Part shown: positions 15,460 to 23,595 of the stretch, piece after piece
How positions within the stretch are numbered: the first letter of the stretch is position 1
How the letters are laid out: every line of letters starts with the position of its first letter
Source: an uncultured Johnsonella sp.
GTDB lineage: Bacteria > Bacillota > Clostridia > Lachnospirales > Lachnospiraceae
DNA: 36,001 nucleotides
Assembly (NCBI GenBank): GCA_900766185.1
Contig: CAAFUL010000036.1
Coordinates: forward strand, 1 to 36,001
Direction of reading: 5' to 3'
The notes under the pieces: generated by a model
Told to the model about the DNA's origin: nothing
The model's database searches: none
Seen by the model: the letters and a program-made list of their open reading frames with translations, nothing else
Position numbers and translations under genes: made by a program

Positions 15460-16395
15460 ATGAAAGAAATAGGGGGATATTTTGGTATAGAGCTTGATAA
15501 AAAAAGCGAATACCATAAGGATGCTATAAGAGTAAACTCAGCCAGAGCAGGGCTTTTATATGTAATAGAAGCTTTTGATATCAGGAAAATATGGATCCCT
15601 AAGTATACCTGTCCGGTAGTATGGGAAACATTGGAAGACAAGAATTGTGAAATATTATATTATGATATAGATGAGAATATGCTTCCCACCTGTGAATTTG
15701 ATAAAGACGACTATATATTGTATACAAATTATTTTGGTGTATGTGATGCTCAAGTAGCTGTAATGACAAAGAAATACAGTAAATTAATAATTGACAATTC
15801 ACAAAGTTTTTATTCTAAAAATAATTCCTTTGCCGGATTTAATTCTGCCAGAAAATATTTTGGTGTACCTGATGGAGGGTATTTGTATATATCTTCTTCA
15901 AATGATTATAAAAAACCTGAGCTAGAGAAAAATGAGTCATGGTCAAAATGTGAATTCATGTTAAAGAGGGTAGACATAGGAGCCTCTAAGGGGTATGATG
16001 ATTTCAAAAAAAATGAGCTGCGCATCGGGCAGGAAGGTCTTGTAGGCATGTCACTGCTTACTCAAAATATGTTATCAAGCATAGATTATAACAGAGCGGC
16101 AGATAGCCGTATAAATAATTTTAATATATTACATGACAGTCTTGGACTTATAAATGAATTTAAGTTAAATGATAAATCGGCTTGTATTCCTATGGTATAT
16201 CCTTTTTTGATAAAGAAGGATATTAAGAGTGAATTGATAGCCAAGGGTATCTTTGTGGCAACATATTGGATAGGACAAAAGGACAGAGGTTATGGAGATA
16301 TATTGGAGAGGTATTTGCTGCCATTGCCTATAGACCAAAGATACTCACTTGAAGAGATGGAATATATTGTAAAAGAAATAAAAAAAATAATATAA
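15460..16395 (+). CDS. Short DegT-fold PLP-dependent enzyme
   Basis: 311 residues, about 50 shorter than ordinary DegT/DnrJ/EryC1 aminotransferases. Alignment by eye to the aminotransferase at 20457 works around the PLP site: IIDNSQSFYSK (110-120) corresponds to IYDSAHTFAAN, and SARKYFGVPDGGYLY (129-143) corresponds to HATKVFHTVEGGALV. So Asp112 and the Schiff-base candidate Lys132 are kept, while the histidine after the Asp is Gln115 here. The usual N-terminal substrate loop (..NG..AL..A..) is reduced to VNSARAGLLYVIEA (25-38). It could be a sugar aminotransferase or a related PLP enzyme. AGGAG precedes the start; it follows the WbqC gene by 16 bases. Confidence 0.72.
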   Translation: MKEIGGYFGIELDKKSEYHKDAIRVNSARAGLLYVIEAFDIRKIWIPKYTCPVVWETLEDKNCEILYYDIDENMLPTCEFDKDDYILYTNYFGVCDAQVAVMTKKYSKLIIDNSQSFYSKNNSFAGFNSARKYFGVPDGGYLYISSSNDYKKPELEKNESWSKCEFMLKRVDIGASKGYDDFKKNELRIGQEGLVGMSLLTQNMLSSIDYNRAADSRINNFNILHDSLGLINEFKLNDKSACIPMVYPFLIKKDIKSELIAKGIFVATYWIGQKDRGYGDILERYLLPLPIDQRYSLEEMEYIVKEIKKII

Positions 16396-16415
16396 TTTTA
16401 CCGGAGAATGATGTA

Positions 16416-17693
16416 ATGTCAAAAAAAATAGGAGTTTTAGTATTTCCTGCTGGAGAAATAAATTCAGTTGAATTGCATGATGCACTGGCTACCTGTGTTA
16501 ATATAGAACTGTACGGTGCTTCTTCCATAGATAAGCACGGTGAATATGTATTTAAAAACTATATTAGCGGTTTGCCGATGATAAGTGAAGAAAACTTCTT
16601 TGATGAGTTTAATAAAATCATTGAAGAAAATAATATAGATGTGGTGTTTCCGACACATGATACGGTTGCCGACTTTTTTGCCGAGAATAAAGATAGGATA
16701 AAAGCCAATATTATAGTGGCGGATAGATGGACTGCAGAGGTGTGCAGGGATAAAAAGAAAACTTATGAAGTTTTTGAAAAAGAAAGTTTCTGCCCGAAAG
16801 TTTATGAGCAGATCGGTACATATCCGGTATTTATCAAGCCTAAAAAAGGACAGGGTTCGGTAGGTGCGAAATTAATACGCTCTAAGGACGATATAACGGA
16901 CAGTATAGTTTTAAGTGAATATGTCATAACCGAATATTTACCGGGAAAAGAAATGACAGTCGACTGTTTTACAGACAGACACGGTAAACTTAGAGTTGTA
17001 CTTCCACGCTCAAGAGACAGACTTCTTGCAGGGATATCCGTATCGGCAAAGGATGAGGAACTTACAGATGAAATAAAAAATATAGCAGATACAATAAACT
17101 CTAAGCTTAACTTTAGAGGACTGTGGTGGTTGCAGCTTAAAGAAGATAAGGACAAAAAGCTTAAATTACTTGAGGTGTCAACCAGATGTGCAGGAACGAT
17201 GTGTATGGCAAGAGCAAGGGGTGTGAACCTGGCTCTTTTAAGTGTGTATGATGCTTTAGGATATGAAGTTGAAGTTTTTATCAATCCTTATCATATTAAA
17301 CTTGATAGGAGTCTTATTTCCAGATATAAAATAGATTATGAATATGATAATGTATACTTTGATTTTGATGATACATTAATAATAAATAATAAAGTTCATT
17401 TACCTTCGATTTCATTCTTATACCAATGTAAGAATAAAGGTAAAAAGATATTTCTTATAACAAAACATGAGACGGATATATATGAAGACCTTGAAAAGTA
17501 TAACTTACCGAAGAGCCTGTTTGAAGAGATAATTTGGATAAAACCTGAAGAAGACAAGGTTGATTATATAAAAAAAGATAGGTCTATATTTGTAGATAAT
17601 ATGCATGCTGAAAGAAAAAATATAATTACTAAGCTTGGGATACCTGTATTTGATGTAGATGCAATAGAGGTACTGATGGATTGGAGGATATAG
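16416..17693 (+). CDS. ATP-grasp ligase fused to a HAD domain
   Basis: 425 residues. Residues 1-100 form a Rossmann-like pre-ATP-grasp region (IGVLVFPAGE; VVFPTHDTV). Residues about 110-300 are an ATP-grasp fold: FIKPKKGQGSVGAKLI is the glycine-rich ATP loop, ITEYLPGKEMTVDCFTD a strand-loop typical of carbamoyl-phosphate-synthase-like ligases, and LLEVSTRCAGT the metal-binding E..R segment. Residues about 312-425 are a HAD-like domain with FDFDDTLI (Asp316, Asp318, Thr320) and a late FVDNMH motif. ATP-grasp enzymes join a carboxylate to an amine through acyl phosphate, so it could attach an amino acid or acid to a sugar amine made by neighbouring PLP enzymes; that is inference. It overlaps or abuts the next gene. 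Confidence 0.82.
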   Translation: MSKKIGVLVFPAGEINSVELHDALATCVNIELYGASSIDKHGEYVFKNYISGLPMISEENFFDEFNKIIEENNIDVVFPTHDTVADFFAENKDRIKANIIVADRWTAEVCRDKKKTYEVFEKESFCPKVYEQIGTYPVFIKPKKGQGSVGAKLIRSKDDITDSIVLSEYVITEYLPGKEMTVDCFTDRHGKLRVVLPRSRDRLLAGISVSAKDEELTDEIKNIADTINSKLNFRGLWWLQLKEDKDKKLKLLEVSTRCAGTMCMARARGVNLALLSVYDALGYEVEVFINPYHIKLDRSLISRYKIDYEYDNVYFDFDDTLIINNKVHLPSISFLYQCKNKGKKIFLITKHETDIYEDLEKYNLPKSLFEEIIWIKPEEDKVDYIKKDRSIFVDNMHAERKNIITKLGIPVFDVDAIEVLMDWRI

Positions 17694-17695
17694 TA

Positions 17696-18526
17696 GTGGA
17701 GTTTGATTATATCAACGACAAATTAAAATTAGATGAAGATACATACTATTATTATTGTTGTGCAGGGCTTGGAGATACAATGATAACCCTAAGTATAAGG
17801 GAAGAGTTGGAAAAAAAATTTGGAAAAAAGATATTCTTTATATTAAAAAAGACTCATACGGTCGTAGCCAAGATGTATGAGGAGAAGAATTGCTTTATTC
17901 TTGAAGATAGGGAAATGCAATCTATTGTAGAAAAAAATTTGTATAAAAAACCGGAAGGTGGTAAAATTTATGCTGCACATCCTGCCTTTCATGAGGAATT
18001 GAGGGATTTTTTCAGACCGATATATGATCAGAATTCCACCGAAAGATTTGTACCGTGGTTTTATGAATTCTTCGGTCTTAGTGGTCTGGAAGGAATTAAA
18101 GAGCCTACATATTATCCGCCAATGACTCAGGCATTGAAGAATAAGATAAGTAAGTTTGATTCGGTAGACAATATTGTGATGTTAAGTCCGGAGGCGACAT
18201 CAATGCTTCCGATGTCCAATCGTTTTTGGGAGAGTTTGACTGAAGAGTTAAAAGAAAAAGGATATACGGTGGTCTCTAATGTAATAAGGAAAGAAAGGAC
18301 TGTTAACGGTAGTATATATATTGACCTCACAGCAGAAGAGGCGGTTATTTTAGGGATTAATTGTAAGGCTGTGTATTCTGTAAGAAGCGGTTTGTGCGAT
18401 TTGATTTTTTCTAAGGGTAAGGATTTACATGTATATTACCCTACTCACAGTTCGTACTTTATATATTCTTTAAATAGTATGTTTATGCGAACTGACATTG
18501 ATGAAGTGATATTGATTGAGAGATAA
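17696..18526 (+). CDS. GT9-like (heptosyltransferase-like) protein, stand-alone
   Basis: About 276 residues. The N-terminal YYYYCCAGLGDTMITLSIRE (17-36) has the GxGD loop that opens ADP-heptose-type GT9 glycosyltransferases. The C-terminal half has a second Rossmann pattern, VMLSPEATS..., and a DLTAEEAVILGINCKAVYSV segment. The whole protein is paralogous to the C-terminal half of the next protein. I place the start at GTG 17696 with GGAGG at 17683-17687 (8-base spacer), inside the end of the ATP-grasp gene; an in-frame TTG at 17681 overlaps that site. A heptose donor is attractive because the locus makes GDP-heptose, but classical GT9 enzymes use ADP-heptose, so the donor is open. Confidence 0.75.
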   Translation: MEFDYINDKLKLDEDTYYYYCCAGLGDTMITLSIREELEKKFGKKIFFILKKTHTVVAKMYEEKNCFILEDREMQSIVEKNLYKKPEGGKIYAAHPAFHEELRDFFRPIYDQNSTERFVPWFYEFFGLSGLEGIKEPTYYPPMTQALKNKISKFDSVDNIVMLSPEATSMLPMSNRFWESLTEELKEKGYTVVSNVIRKERTVNGSIYIDLTAEEAVILGINCKAVYSVRSGLCDLIFSKGKDLHVYYPTHSSYFIYSLNSMFMRTDIDEVILIER

Positions 18527-18547
18527 TTATTAAGCGGGGGATTACAA

Positions 18548-20434
18548 ATGGAAAATAATAATAATATATGCACGGTATTGGTAATAAGCTATAACCATGA
18601 AAAGTATATAACCAGAGCTTTGGATTCAATTCTTGCACAAAAAACCAAATATGGTTACAGCATTAAAATCTTTGATGATGCATCAAAGGATAATACAAAG
18701 GATATAATAAAAAAATATGAGAAAAAATATCCGGATAAGATAGTCGGATTTGTGGCTCAAAAAAATCAAGGCGCACAGGATAATATATGGAAGGCTGTTA
18801 CATCGGTAGATACTAAATACTTTATTATATTGGAAGCGGATGATTACTGGTGCAATGAGAAAAAATTAGAGTATCAGATCGATGCTTTGGAAAAACATCC
18901 GGAATGTTCATTCTGTGGACATAATACATATTTATTTGCACTTGACGGGGAGAGCAGAGAGTATTCTGAAGGTGCGGTATGCTGTACTCAAAGCTTCTTA
19001 AAGAAAAAGAGGATATTTACTTTAAAAGACTTTAAGGATGTTCACAACGGAGGCTATATTCCGTATGTTTCCGCCAGACTGATAAGAACGGCTGCTATAG
19101 ATTTTAAGAAAATCAAATATAAAGAAAGTGTTTTATTTGACTTTACACAGTTTTATTATCTGCTGTTAAAGGGAAGTTATTATTATATTGATATGCCTAT
19201 GAGCGCATATCAAAGAACAGGAACAGGAGTATGTTCAGGTGTTACACCTATGGAGTTTTTGAATACTTTTGTTCAAAATGCTATAGACTTTAATAAAGAA
19301 ACCAATAATGTTATAGCTGATAAAATTTATAAAGACTGTATGCTTCAAATTGATTTTAGACTTGGCTTATATAGGGATAGATTTATCAAGAAGGTACTGC
19401 CCTTTGACAAGACTAACAGCAACAGTGTTGATATTTTCGGTACAGCCGGTAAAGAAAGTATTGTATTTAAAGAGAGTTATTTTGATAAGGATAAGTATTA
19501 TTTTGTTTGTAATGGCGGTTTGGGACATACAATGACTATGTGTGCATTAAAAGATGAACTTGAGTCTGAGTATAAGTCTGATGTAATTTTTATTGTTTCT
19601 AAAGAACATGAATTTATACCTAAACTTTATGATATTGATGATTATATAGTTGCTGATATGTCAGGTGTGAATATGGAAGATATAAGTGATAACGCCCCCT
19701 ACCCTGAAAAAGGCAAGCTATATGTATCACATCCGTTTGCTCACAAAGAAGCTGTGTCATATTACGAGCCTATTTATAATATGTATTCTACAGAAAGATA
19801 TCTGCCTTGGTTGCTGACATTTTTAGGCTTACCGAAGGATACCAAGATAAAGTATCCTGACAGAGCACCTGAGCTTAGTGAAAAAAGCATGAAGAAGATA
19901 AAGAAGATAGGTGATTTAAGCAAGGTGGTACTTTTCTTACCTGAAACAAAGACGCTTTCATGCATTAGCGAAAGTATGTGGGAGAAAAAGGCAAAAGAGC
20001 TAAAGAACAAGGGATATGAAGTTATATCCTGCCCATATAATAAAGTCTATACTGTCAGAGGCACAAAATTTGTGGATTTGACAGCTGAAGAGGTAATGTA
20101 TGTAGGTATGAATTGTAATTCAGTGTATTCTATCAGAAACGGTTTCTGTGAGTTGTTAATGAAGAGAGGCGTGGACTTACATGTATTCTACCCGTCTCAT
20201 AATGCTCATTTTATATACTCAATAAATGTTCCGGGACTTAAGGATACTGTTAGAGAAAAAATCATTCTTGAGCCTGCACGAGCAAATATCAGGCATTTTG
20301 TTGCACCGCCTCCGGTAAAGCCCTTGTTGTTCGGTGTTGTAAGAATACCTGATAGGGTGTATAGATTTTATGATAGACACAGACATATATTTAGAAATCA
20401 AAAACTTATTAGATTTTTTGTAAAATGGAGATAG
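18548..20434 (+). CDS. Two-domain glycosyltransferase: GT2 plus GT9-like
   Basis: 628 residues. Residues 1-250 are a GT2 domain with TVLVISYNHEKYITRALDS (9-27), IFDDAS (41-46) and EADDYW (96-101). Residues about 315-590 are a GT9-like domain beginning YYFVCNGGLGHTMTMCALKD, matching the preceding stand-alone protein in many blocks, such as HPFAHKEAVSYYEPIY, STERYLPWL, DLTAEEVMYVGMNC and YSIRNGFCELL. The catalytic-loop Asp of GLGD is replaced by His (GLGH) here. The remaining C-terminal 40 residues are basic and aromatic and may bind membrane. One polypeptide may add two consecutive sugars, or the GT9-like half may be structural. Start is supported by a GGGGG site. Confidence 0.83.
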   Translation: MENNNNICTVLVISYNHEKYITRALDSILAQKTKYGYSIKIFDDASKDNTKDIIKKYEKKYPDKIVGFVAQKNQGAQDNIWKAVTSVDTKYFIILEADDYWCNEKKLEYQIDALEKHPECSFCGHNTYLFALDGESREYSEGAVCCTQSFLKKKRIFTLKDFKDVHNGGYIPYVSARLIRTAAIDFKKIKYKESVLFDFTQFYYLLLKGSYYYIDMPMSAYQRTGTGVCSGVTPMEFLNTFVQNAIDFNKETNNVIADKIYKDCMLQIDFRLGLYRDRFIKKVLPFDKTNSNSVDIFGTAGKESIVFKESYFDKDKYYFVCNGGLGHTMTMCALKDELESEYKSDVIFIVSKEHEFIPKLYDIDDYIVADMSGVNMEDISDNAPYPEKGKLYVSHPFAHKEAVSYYEPIYNMYSTERYLPWLLTFLGLPKDTKIKYPDRAPELSEKSMKKIKKIGDLSKVVLFLPETKTLSCISESMWEKKAKELKNKGYEVISCPYNKVYTVRGTKFVDLTAEEVMYVGMNCNSVYSIRNGFCELLMKRGVDLHVFYPSHNAHFIYSINVPGLKDTVREKIILEPARANIRHFVAPPPVKPLLFGVVRIPDRVYRFYDRHRHIFRNQKLIRFFVKWR

Positions 20435-20456
20435 CATAGTGTTTTAAGGAGGTAAT

Positions 20457-21548
20457 ATGGCTAAGATATTAGTTACTAGATCAACTCTTCCATCCATAGA
20501 TGAATATACAAAAGAACTTACAGATTTATGGGAGAGCAGGTGGCTTACGAATGCAGGTCAAAAGCATAAAGAATTGACTGAAAAATTAGGTGAGTATTTA
20601 AATGCTAAAGAGATAGAGCTTTTTGCCAATGGTCATTTGGCATTGGAAATAGCAGTGCAGGCTTTAGAGCTTGAAGGTGAAGTTATAACCACACCGTTTA
20701 CATTTATTTCAACTACGAATTCAATCGTACGAAACGGTCTTGAACCGGTCTTTTGTGATATAGACAGGGAAAGATGGACTATTGATACAGATAAGCTTAG
20801 AAAGATGATCACAAAGAAAACTTCAGCAATATTGGCTGTTCATGTCTACGGAATACCGTGTGATGTTGAAGCTATAGAGGATATAGCAAAGGAGTACGGT
20901 CTTAAGGTGATATATGATTCGGCACATACTTTTGCTGCCAATTATAAAGGAAAGTCAATTTCGGCTTATGGAGATATGTCAATGTATTCATTTCATGCTA
21001 CAAAGGTTTTTCATACAGTAGAAGGGGGAGCCTTAGTATTTAATGACAGCAGTTTGGCTGATAAGATCAGGCATCTGAGGGACTTTGGACTCTGCCCGGG
21101 AGGCGAGGAAGCTGATGAAGTCGGAATGAATGCAAAACTTAGTGAATTTCATGCAGCAATGGGACTTTGTAATCTTAGACATATTGAAGATTCGGTTGCA
21201 AAAAGAAAACTGGCATCTGAAAGATATGACAGCCATCTAAAGGGCGTGCCGGGAATTGAGATTTTCCCGGATATTAAAGATTTAGATAGAAATTACGCTT
21301 ATTATCCGGTTGTATTTACCGGTAATTATAACAGGGATAGTGTTTTAGAGAAATTAAGCAAGTATGATATTGCTGCCAGAAAGTATTTTTACCCATTAAC
21401 CAACAAATTTAGCAGTTTTAAGGGTAGATACGAGCATTTTAGTACTCCTGTGGCAGAGTTTGTTTCAAATAATGTTTTATGTTTGCCGCTGTATTCTGAT
21501 TTGAATTTAGATGATGTAGATAAGATATGTAATATAATATTAAATTAA
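20457..21548 (+). CDS. DegT/DnrJ/EryC1 sugar aminotransferase
   Basis: 363 residues, normal length for the family. It contains LFANGHLALEIAVQAL (55-70), the TTPFTFISTTNSI loop (78-90), PLP-site IYDSAHTFAA (152-161, with Asp154 and His157), and the Schiff-base segment SFHATKVFHTVEGGALV (178-194, Lys183). These match NDP-4-keto-6-deoxysugar 4-aminotransferases of the FdtB/VioA kind more than 3-aminotransferases, but that distinction is tentative. It makes an amino sugar for the glycan. No 4,6-dehydratase or thymidylyltransferase for its substrate lies in the window, so these must come from elsewhere in the genome. AGGAGG precedes the ATG. Confidence 0.9.
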   Translation: MAKILVTRSTLPSIDEYTKELTDLWESRWLTNAGQKHKELTEKLGEYLNAKEIELFANGHLALEIAVQALELEGEVITTPFTFISTTNSIVRNGLEPVFCDIDRERWTIDTDKLRKMITKKTSAILAVHVYGIPCDVEAIEDIAKEYGLKVIYDSAHTFAANYKGKSISAYGDMSMYSFHATKVFHTVEGGALVFNDSSLADKIRHLRDFGLCPGGEEADEVGMNAKLSEFHAAMGLCNLRHIEDSVAKRKLASERYDSHLKGVPGIEIFPDIKDLDRNYAYYPVVFTGNYNRDSVLEKLSKYDIAARKYFYPLTNKFSSFKGRYEHFSTPVAEFVSNNVLCLPLYSDLNLDDVDKICNIILN

Positions 21549-21564
21549 GAAAAGGGGTAAAATC

Positions 21565-22155
21565 ATGATTAAATATTATGAGGAAAATTTTAGGATACTG
21601 GAAAGAGCAATAGCTTCTATTGATGAGCAGCAGTATGAGAAGCTGTTATCACATTGTTACAAGGCTATAGAAAAAGGTGGAAAAATAATAGCCTCAGGTC
21701 TTGGAAAGAATGTTCCTATATGTGAAAAGTTTGTGGGTACTATGAGCTCATACGGCTTACCTGCAAGTTTTTTACATACCAATACGGCAGTTCATGGGGA
21801 CTTGGGTATAGTAAAGGATGAAGATGTGGTTATTCTGCTGTCTAAAAGCGGTAATACAGCAGAGACTTTAGTACTGTGCCACCATTTGCAGAAAAGAAAT
21901 TGTGATACATGGTCTCTTTCATGCAATGAAAAAGCCAAGTCATACGATTTAACACATGAAAGTTTGTATATCAATCTTGAACACGAAGGTGATCAATGGG
22001 ATATAGTTCCTAACAACTCAACCACTGTTTTCTTAATTATTTTACAGGGATTGGCGATTGAGCTGGCTAACAGATTTAATATCAGCAGAGAGAGCTTTGC
22101 TCTTAACCATCCGGGTGGAAATATAGGTGAGAGACTGGGTTCATCTATCAAATAA
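21565..22155 (+). CDS. SIS-domain sugar-phosphate isomerase (KdsD/KpsF-like, no CBS domains)
   Basis: 196 residues forming one SIS domain. ASGLGKN (about 44-50), AVHGDLGIVKDEDVVILLSKSGNTAET (split by eye near 76-101) and the late ALNHPGGNIGERL (about 178-190) are the arabinose-5-phosphate isomerase signature. The two CBS domains of full-length KdsD are absent. It would interconvert a keto- and an aldo-pentose (or related) phosphate. No Kdo synthase is visible here, so arabinose or another product could instead feed a glycan sugar. It lies 16 bases after the aminotransferase and 2 bases before the acyltransferase gene. Confidence 0.82.
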   Translation: MIKYYEENFRILERAIASIDEQQYEKLLSHCYKAIEKGGKIIASGLGKNVPICEKFVGTMSSYGLPASFLHTNTAVHGDLGIVKDEDVVILLSKSGNTAETLVLCHHLQKRNCDTWSLSCNEKAKSYDLTHESLYINLEHEGDQWDIVPNNSTTVFLIILQGLAIELANRFNISRESFALNHPGGNIGERLGSSIK

Positions 22156-22157
22156 CT

Positions 22158-23213
22158 ATGCAAAAAAGAGATGAAGATTTAGACATAATAAGAGCACTGG
22201 GTATGCTTTGGATAAGCTTCGTGCATTGTATATATTGGACCAATGTATTTACAGATCCAATGTCGATGAAGATCGTTTCTTGGCTGTTGATAGAGATGCC
22301 TGTAATGTTTTTTGTTATGGGTGCAAGTAATAGAGACTCCGATACATCGGTGTACGGTAAGTTTGTATTAAGAAGACTGAAAAGGGTTTATATACCATAT
22401 ATATTCTATGCTTTTGTTTGTTGGATTTTTACTTTGGAAGCTTACGGATTAAGCGGAGCAAGCAGACTGATCAATTTGCTTATAATGAGTTCATTTGAGA
22501 TAGGTGTTCCGGAATTTGCAAGCTCTATGCTGTGGTTCTTGCCTTGTTATTGCTTTTTAATAGCCGTGTATCCGCTGCTGAAAAAGTATAATAAATGTAT
22601 AAAAGAAAATATTTTCGGATACATAGTTTTTTATATATTGATATATGCAGGGATAATTTACAACACAGGTAAGGATTCTTTTTGGAATTATGTTTTTGTG
22701 TATATATTCTGGGTGTATACAGGTGTATTTTATAATTATATTATTAAGAATAACAGCATGTATAAAAGGCTTATTTGTGTAGGCATATCTGTAGCCTGCT
22801 TTATATCGGTATACTTTATACGAAGTACAATGAGCTTGGGACTTGATATGCAACTTAATAAGTTTCCGCCCAATATTATGTTCCAGCAGTATACACTTGC
22901 AGTACTGAGCTTGTTGGCAGCATTTATAGACTATATACTGAAGGCGGTAAAATATTTGAAAAATAAGTTTGTAAGTATGAATTGGTTTTTTGAGACTTAT
23001 TCTAAATATAGTTATTCTATATTTATTATGCAGGCATTTTCATTATTTGTAGTTAAATCCCTTATCAACTTTTTTGCTTTTAATTGGGCTTTGAATATAA
23101 ATGCAGTCTTGAGTTTACTTATATATGCAGTTTGTATGATACCAATTGCCGGATTTATGGGAAAACTTTATTATAATAATATAGAAAGTAAGCTGATTAA
23201 ACTATTTTCCTGA
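22158..23213 (+). CDS. Acyltransferase family 3 membrane protein
   Basis: 351 residues with about ten hydrophobic helices. The N-terminal DEDLDIIRALGMLWISFVHC (about 4-23) is the family's D.(I/L)R......VH motif, with the catalytic-candidate histidine at about 22, followed by RRLKRVYIPYIFYAF (about 72-86), typical of acyltransferase-3 helices 2-3. It starts 2 bases after the isomerase stop, and no strong ribosome binding site is seen, so reinitiation or coupling is likely. Likely O- or N-acylates the glycan; acyl group unknown. It is the last gene before the repeat-filled gap 23214-23595. Confidence 0.87.
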   Translation: MQKRDEDLDIIRALGMLWISFVHCIYWTNVFTDPMSMKIVSWLLIEMPVMFFVMGASNRDSDTSVYGKFVLRRLKRVYIPYIFYAFVCWIFTLEAYGLSGASRLINLLIMSSFEIGVPEFASSMLWFLPCYCFLIAVYPLLKKYNKCIKENIFGYIVFYILIYAGIIYNTGKDSFWNYVFVYIFWVYTGVFYNYIIKNNSMYKRLICVGISVACFISVYFIRSTMSLGLDMQLNKFPPNIMFQQYTLAVLSLLAAFIDYILKAVKYLKNKFVSMNWFFETYSKYSYSIFIMQAFSLFVVKSLINFFAFNWALNINAVLSLLIYAVCMIPIAGFMGKLYYNNIESKLIKLFS

Positions 23214-23227
23214 TAGTGTATGTATTT

Positions 23228-23485
23228 TGACTGTCATCTTCAAAATAAAGTGCTGATAGGTCTTAATTTGTTACAGTTTAGATAGCCCGGATATATATGT
23301 ATAATATGTTAAATGAAAGCTTGCTGTCAGCTACATATTATATATATATCTAACAGGCTACCGTCAACATTCATAATTCGTCTAATTTATAAATAAGGTT
23401 AAACATTTTTAGGTTGCTTTGACGAAGATGAATGAGCTACCGAACTGTAACCTTAATTTGGAGCACTTGCTGAAGGTGACAGTCA
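23228..23485. repeat. Dispersed intergenic repeat, copy R3 (258-base inverted-repeat element)
   Basis: The ends TGACTGTCATCTTCA (23228-23242) and, read in reverse from 23485, TGACTGTCACCTTCA are nearly identical and inverted. Inside them lie inverted copies of AAGTGCT, AATT and GTTACAGTT (23270 onward, and reverse from 23451), then AGCTCATTCATCTTCGTCAAA-like sequence on the right arm only (23410-23440). The middle shares GCTGTCAGCT, AAATGAAAGC and ATATCTAA...GCTACC with R2. No coding capacity is seen. Confidence 0.75.
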
Positions 23486-23492
23486 TATTTAT

Positions 23493-23521
23493 TTTAAATA
23501 TTTTTTATTATGTAATATAAT
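23493..23521 (+). promoter_or_regulatory. Possible promoter for gmhA
   Basis: TTTAAA (23493-23498), a 17-base spacer and a perfect TATAAT (23516-23521). The predicted start falls at the beginning of repeat copy R4, so the gmhA leader would consist largely of repeat sequence. Confidence 0.4.
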
Positions 23522-23522
23522 A

Positions 23523-23557
23523 GTGACAGTTTGGGCAGGTCATTCATTTTCGTCAAA
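23523..23557 (+). repeat. Dispersed intergenic repeat, copy R4
   Basis: GTGACAGTTTGGGCAG at 23523-23538 followed by TCATTCATTTTCGTCAAA ending at 23557, then CTAAAAATGTTTAA, which is also found in reverse beside the R3 right arm (about 23400-23410). It directly abuts the gmhA ribosome binding site region. Confidence 0.7.
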
Positions 23558-23595
23558 AACTAAAAATGTTTAAATTCGTATTTAGGAGTAAGTAT

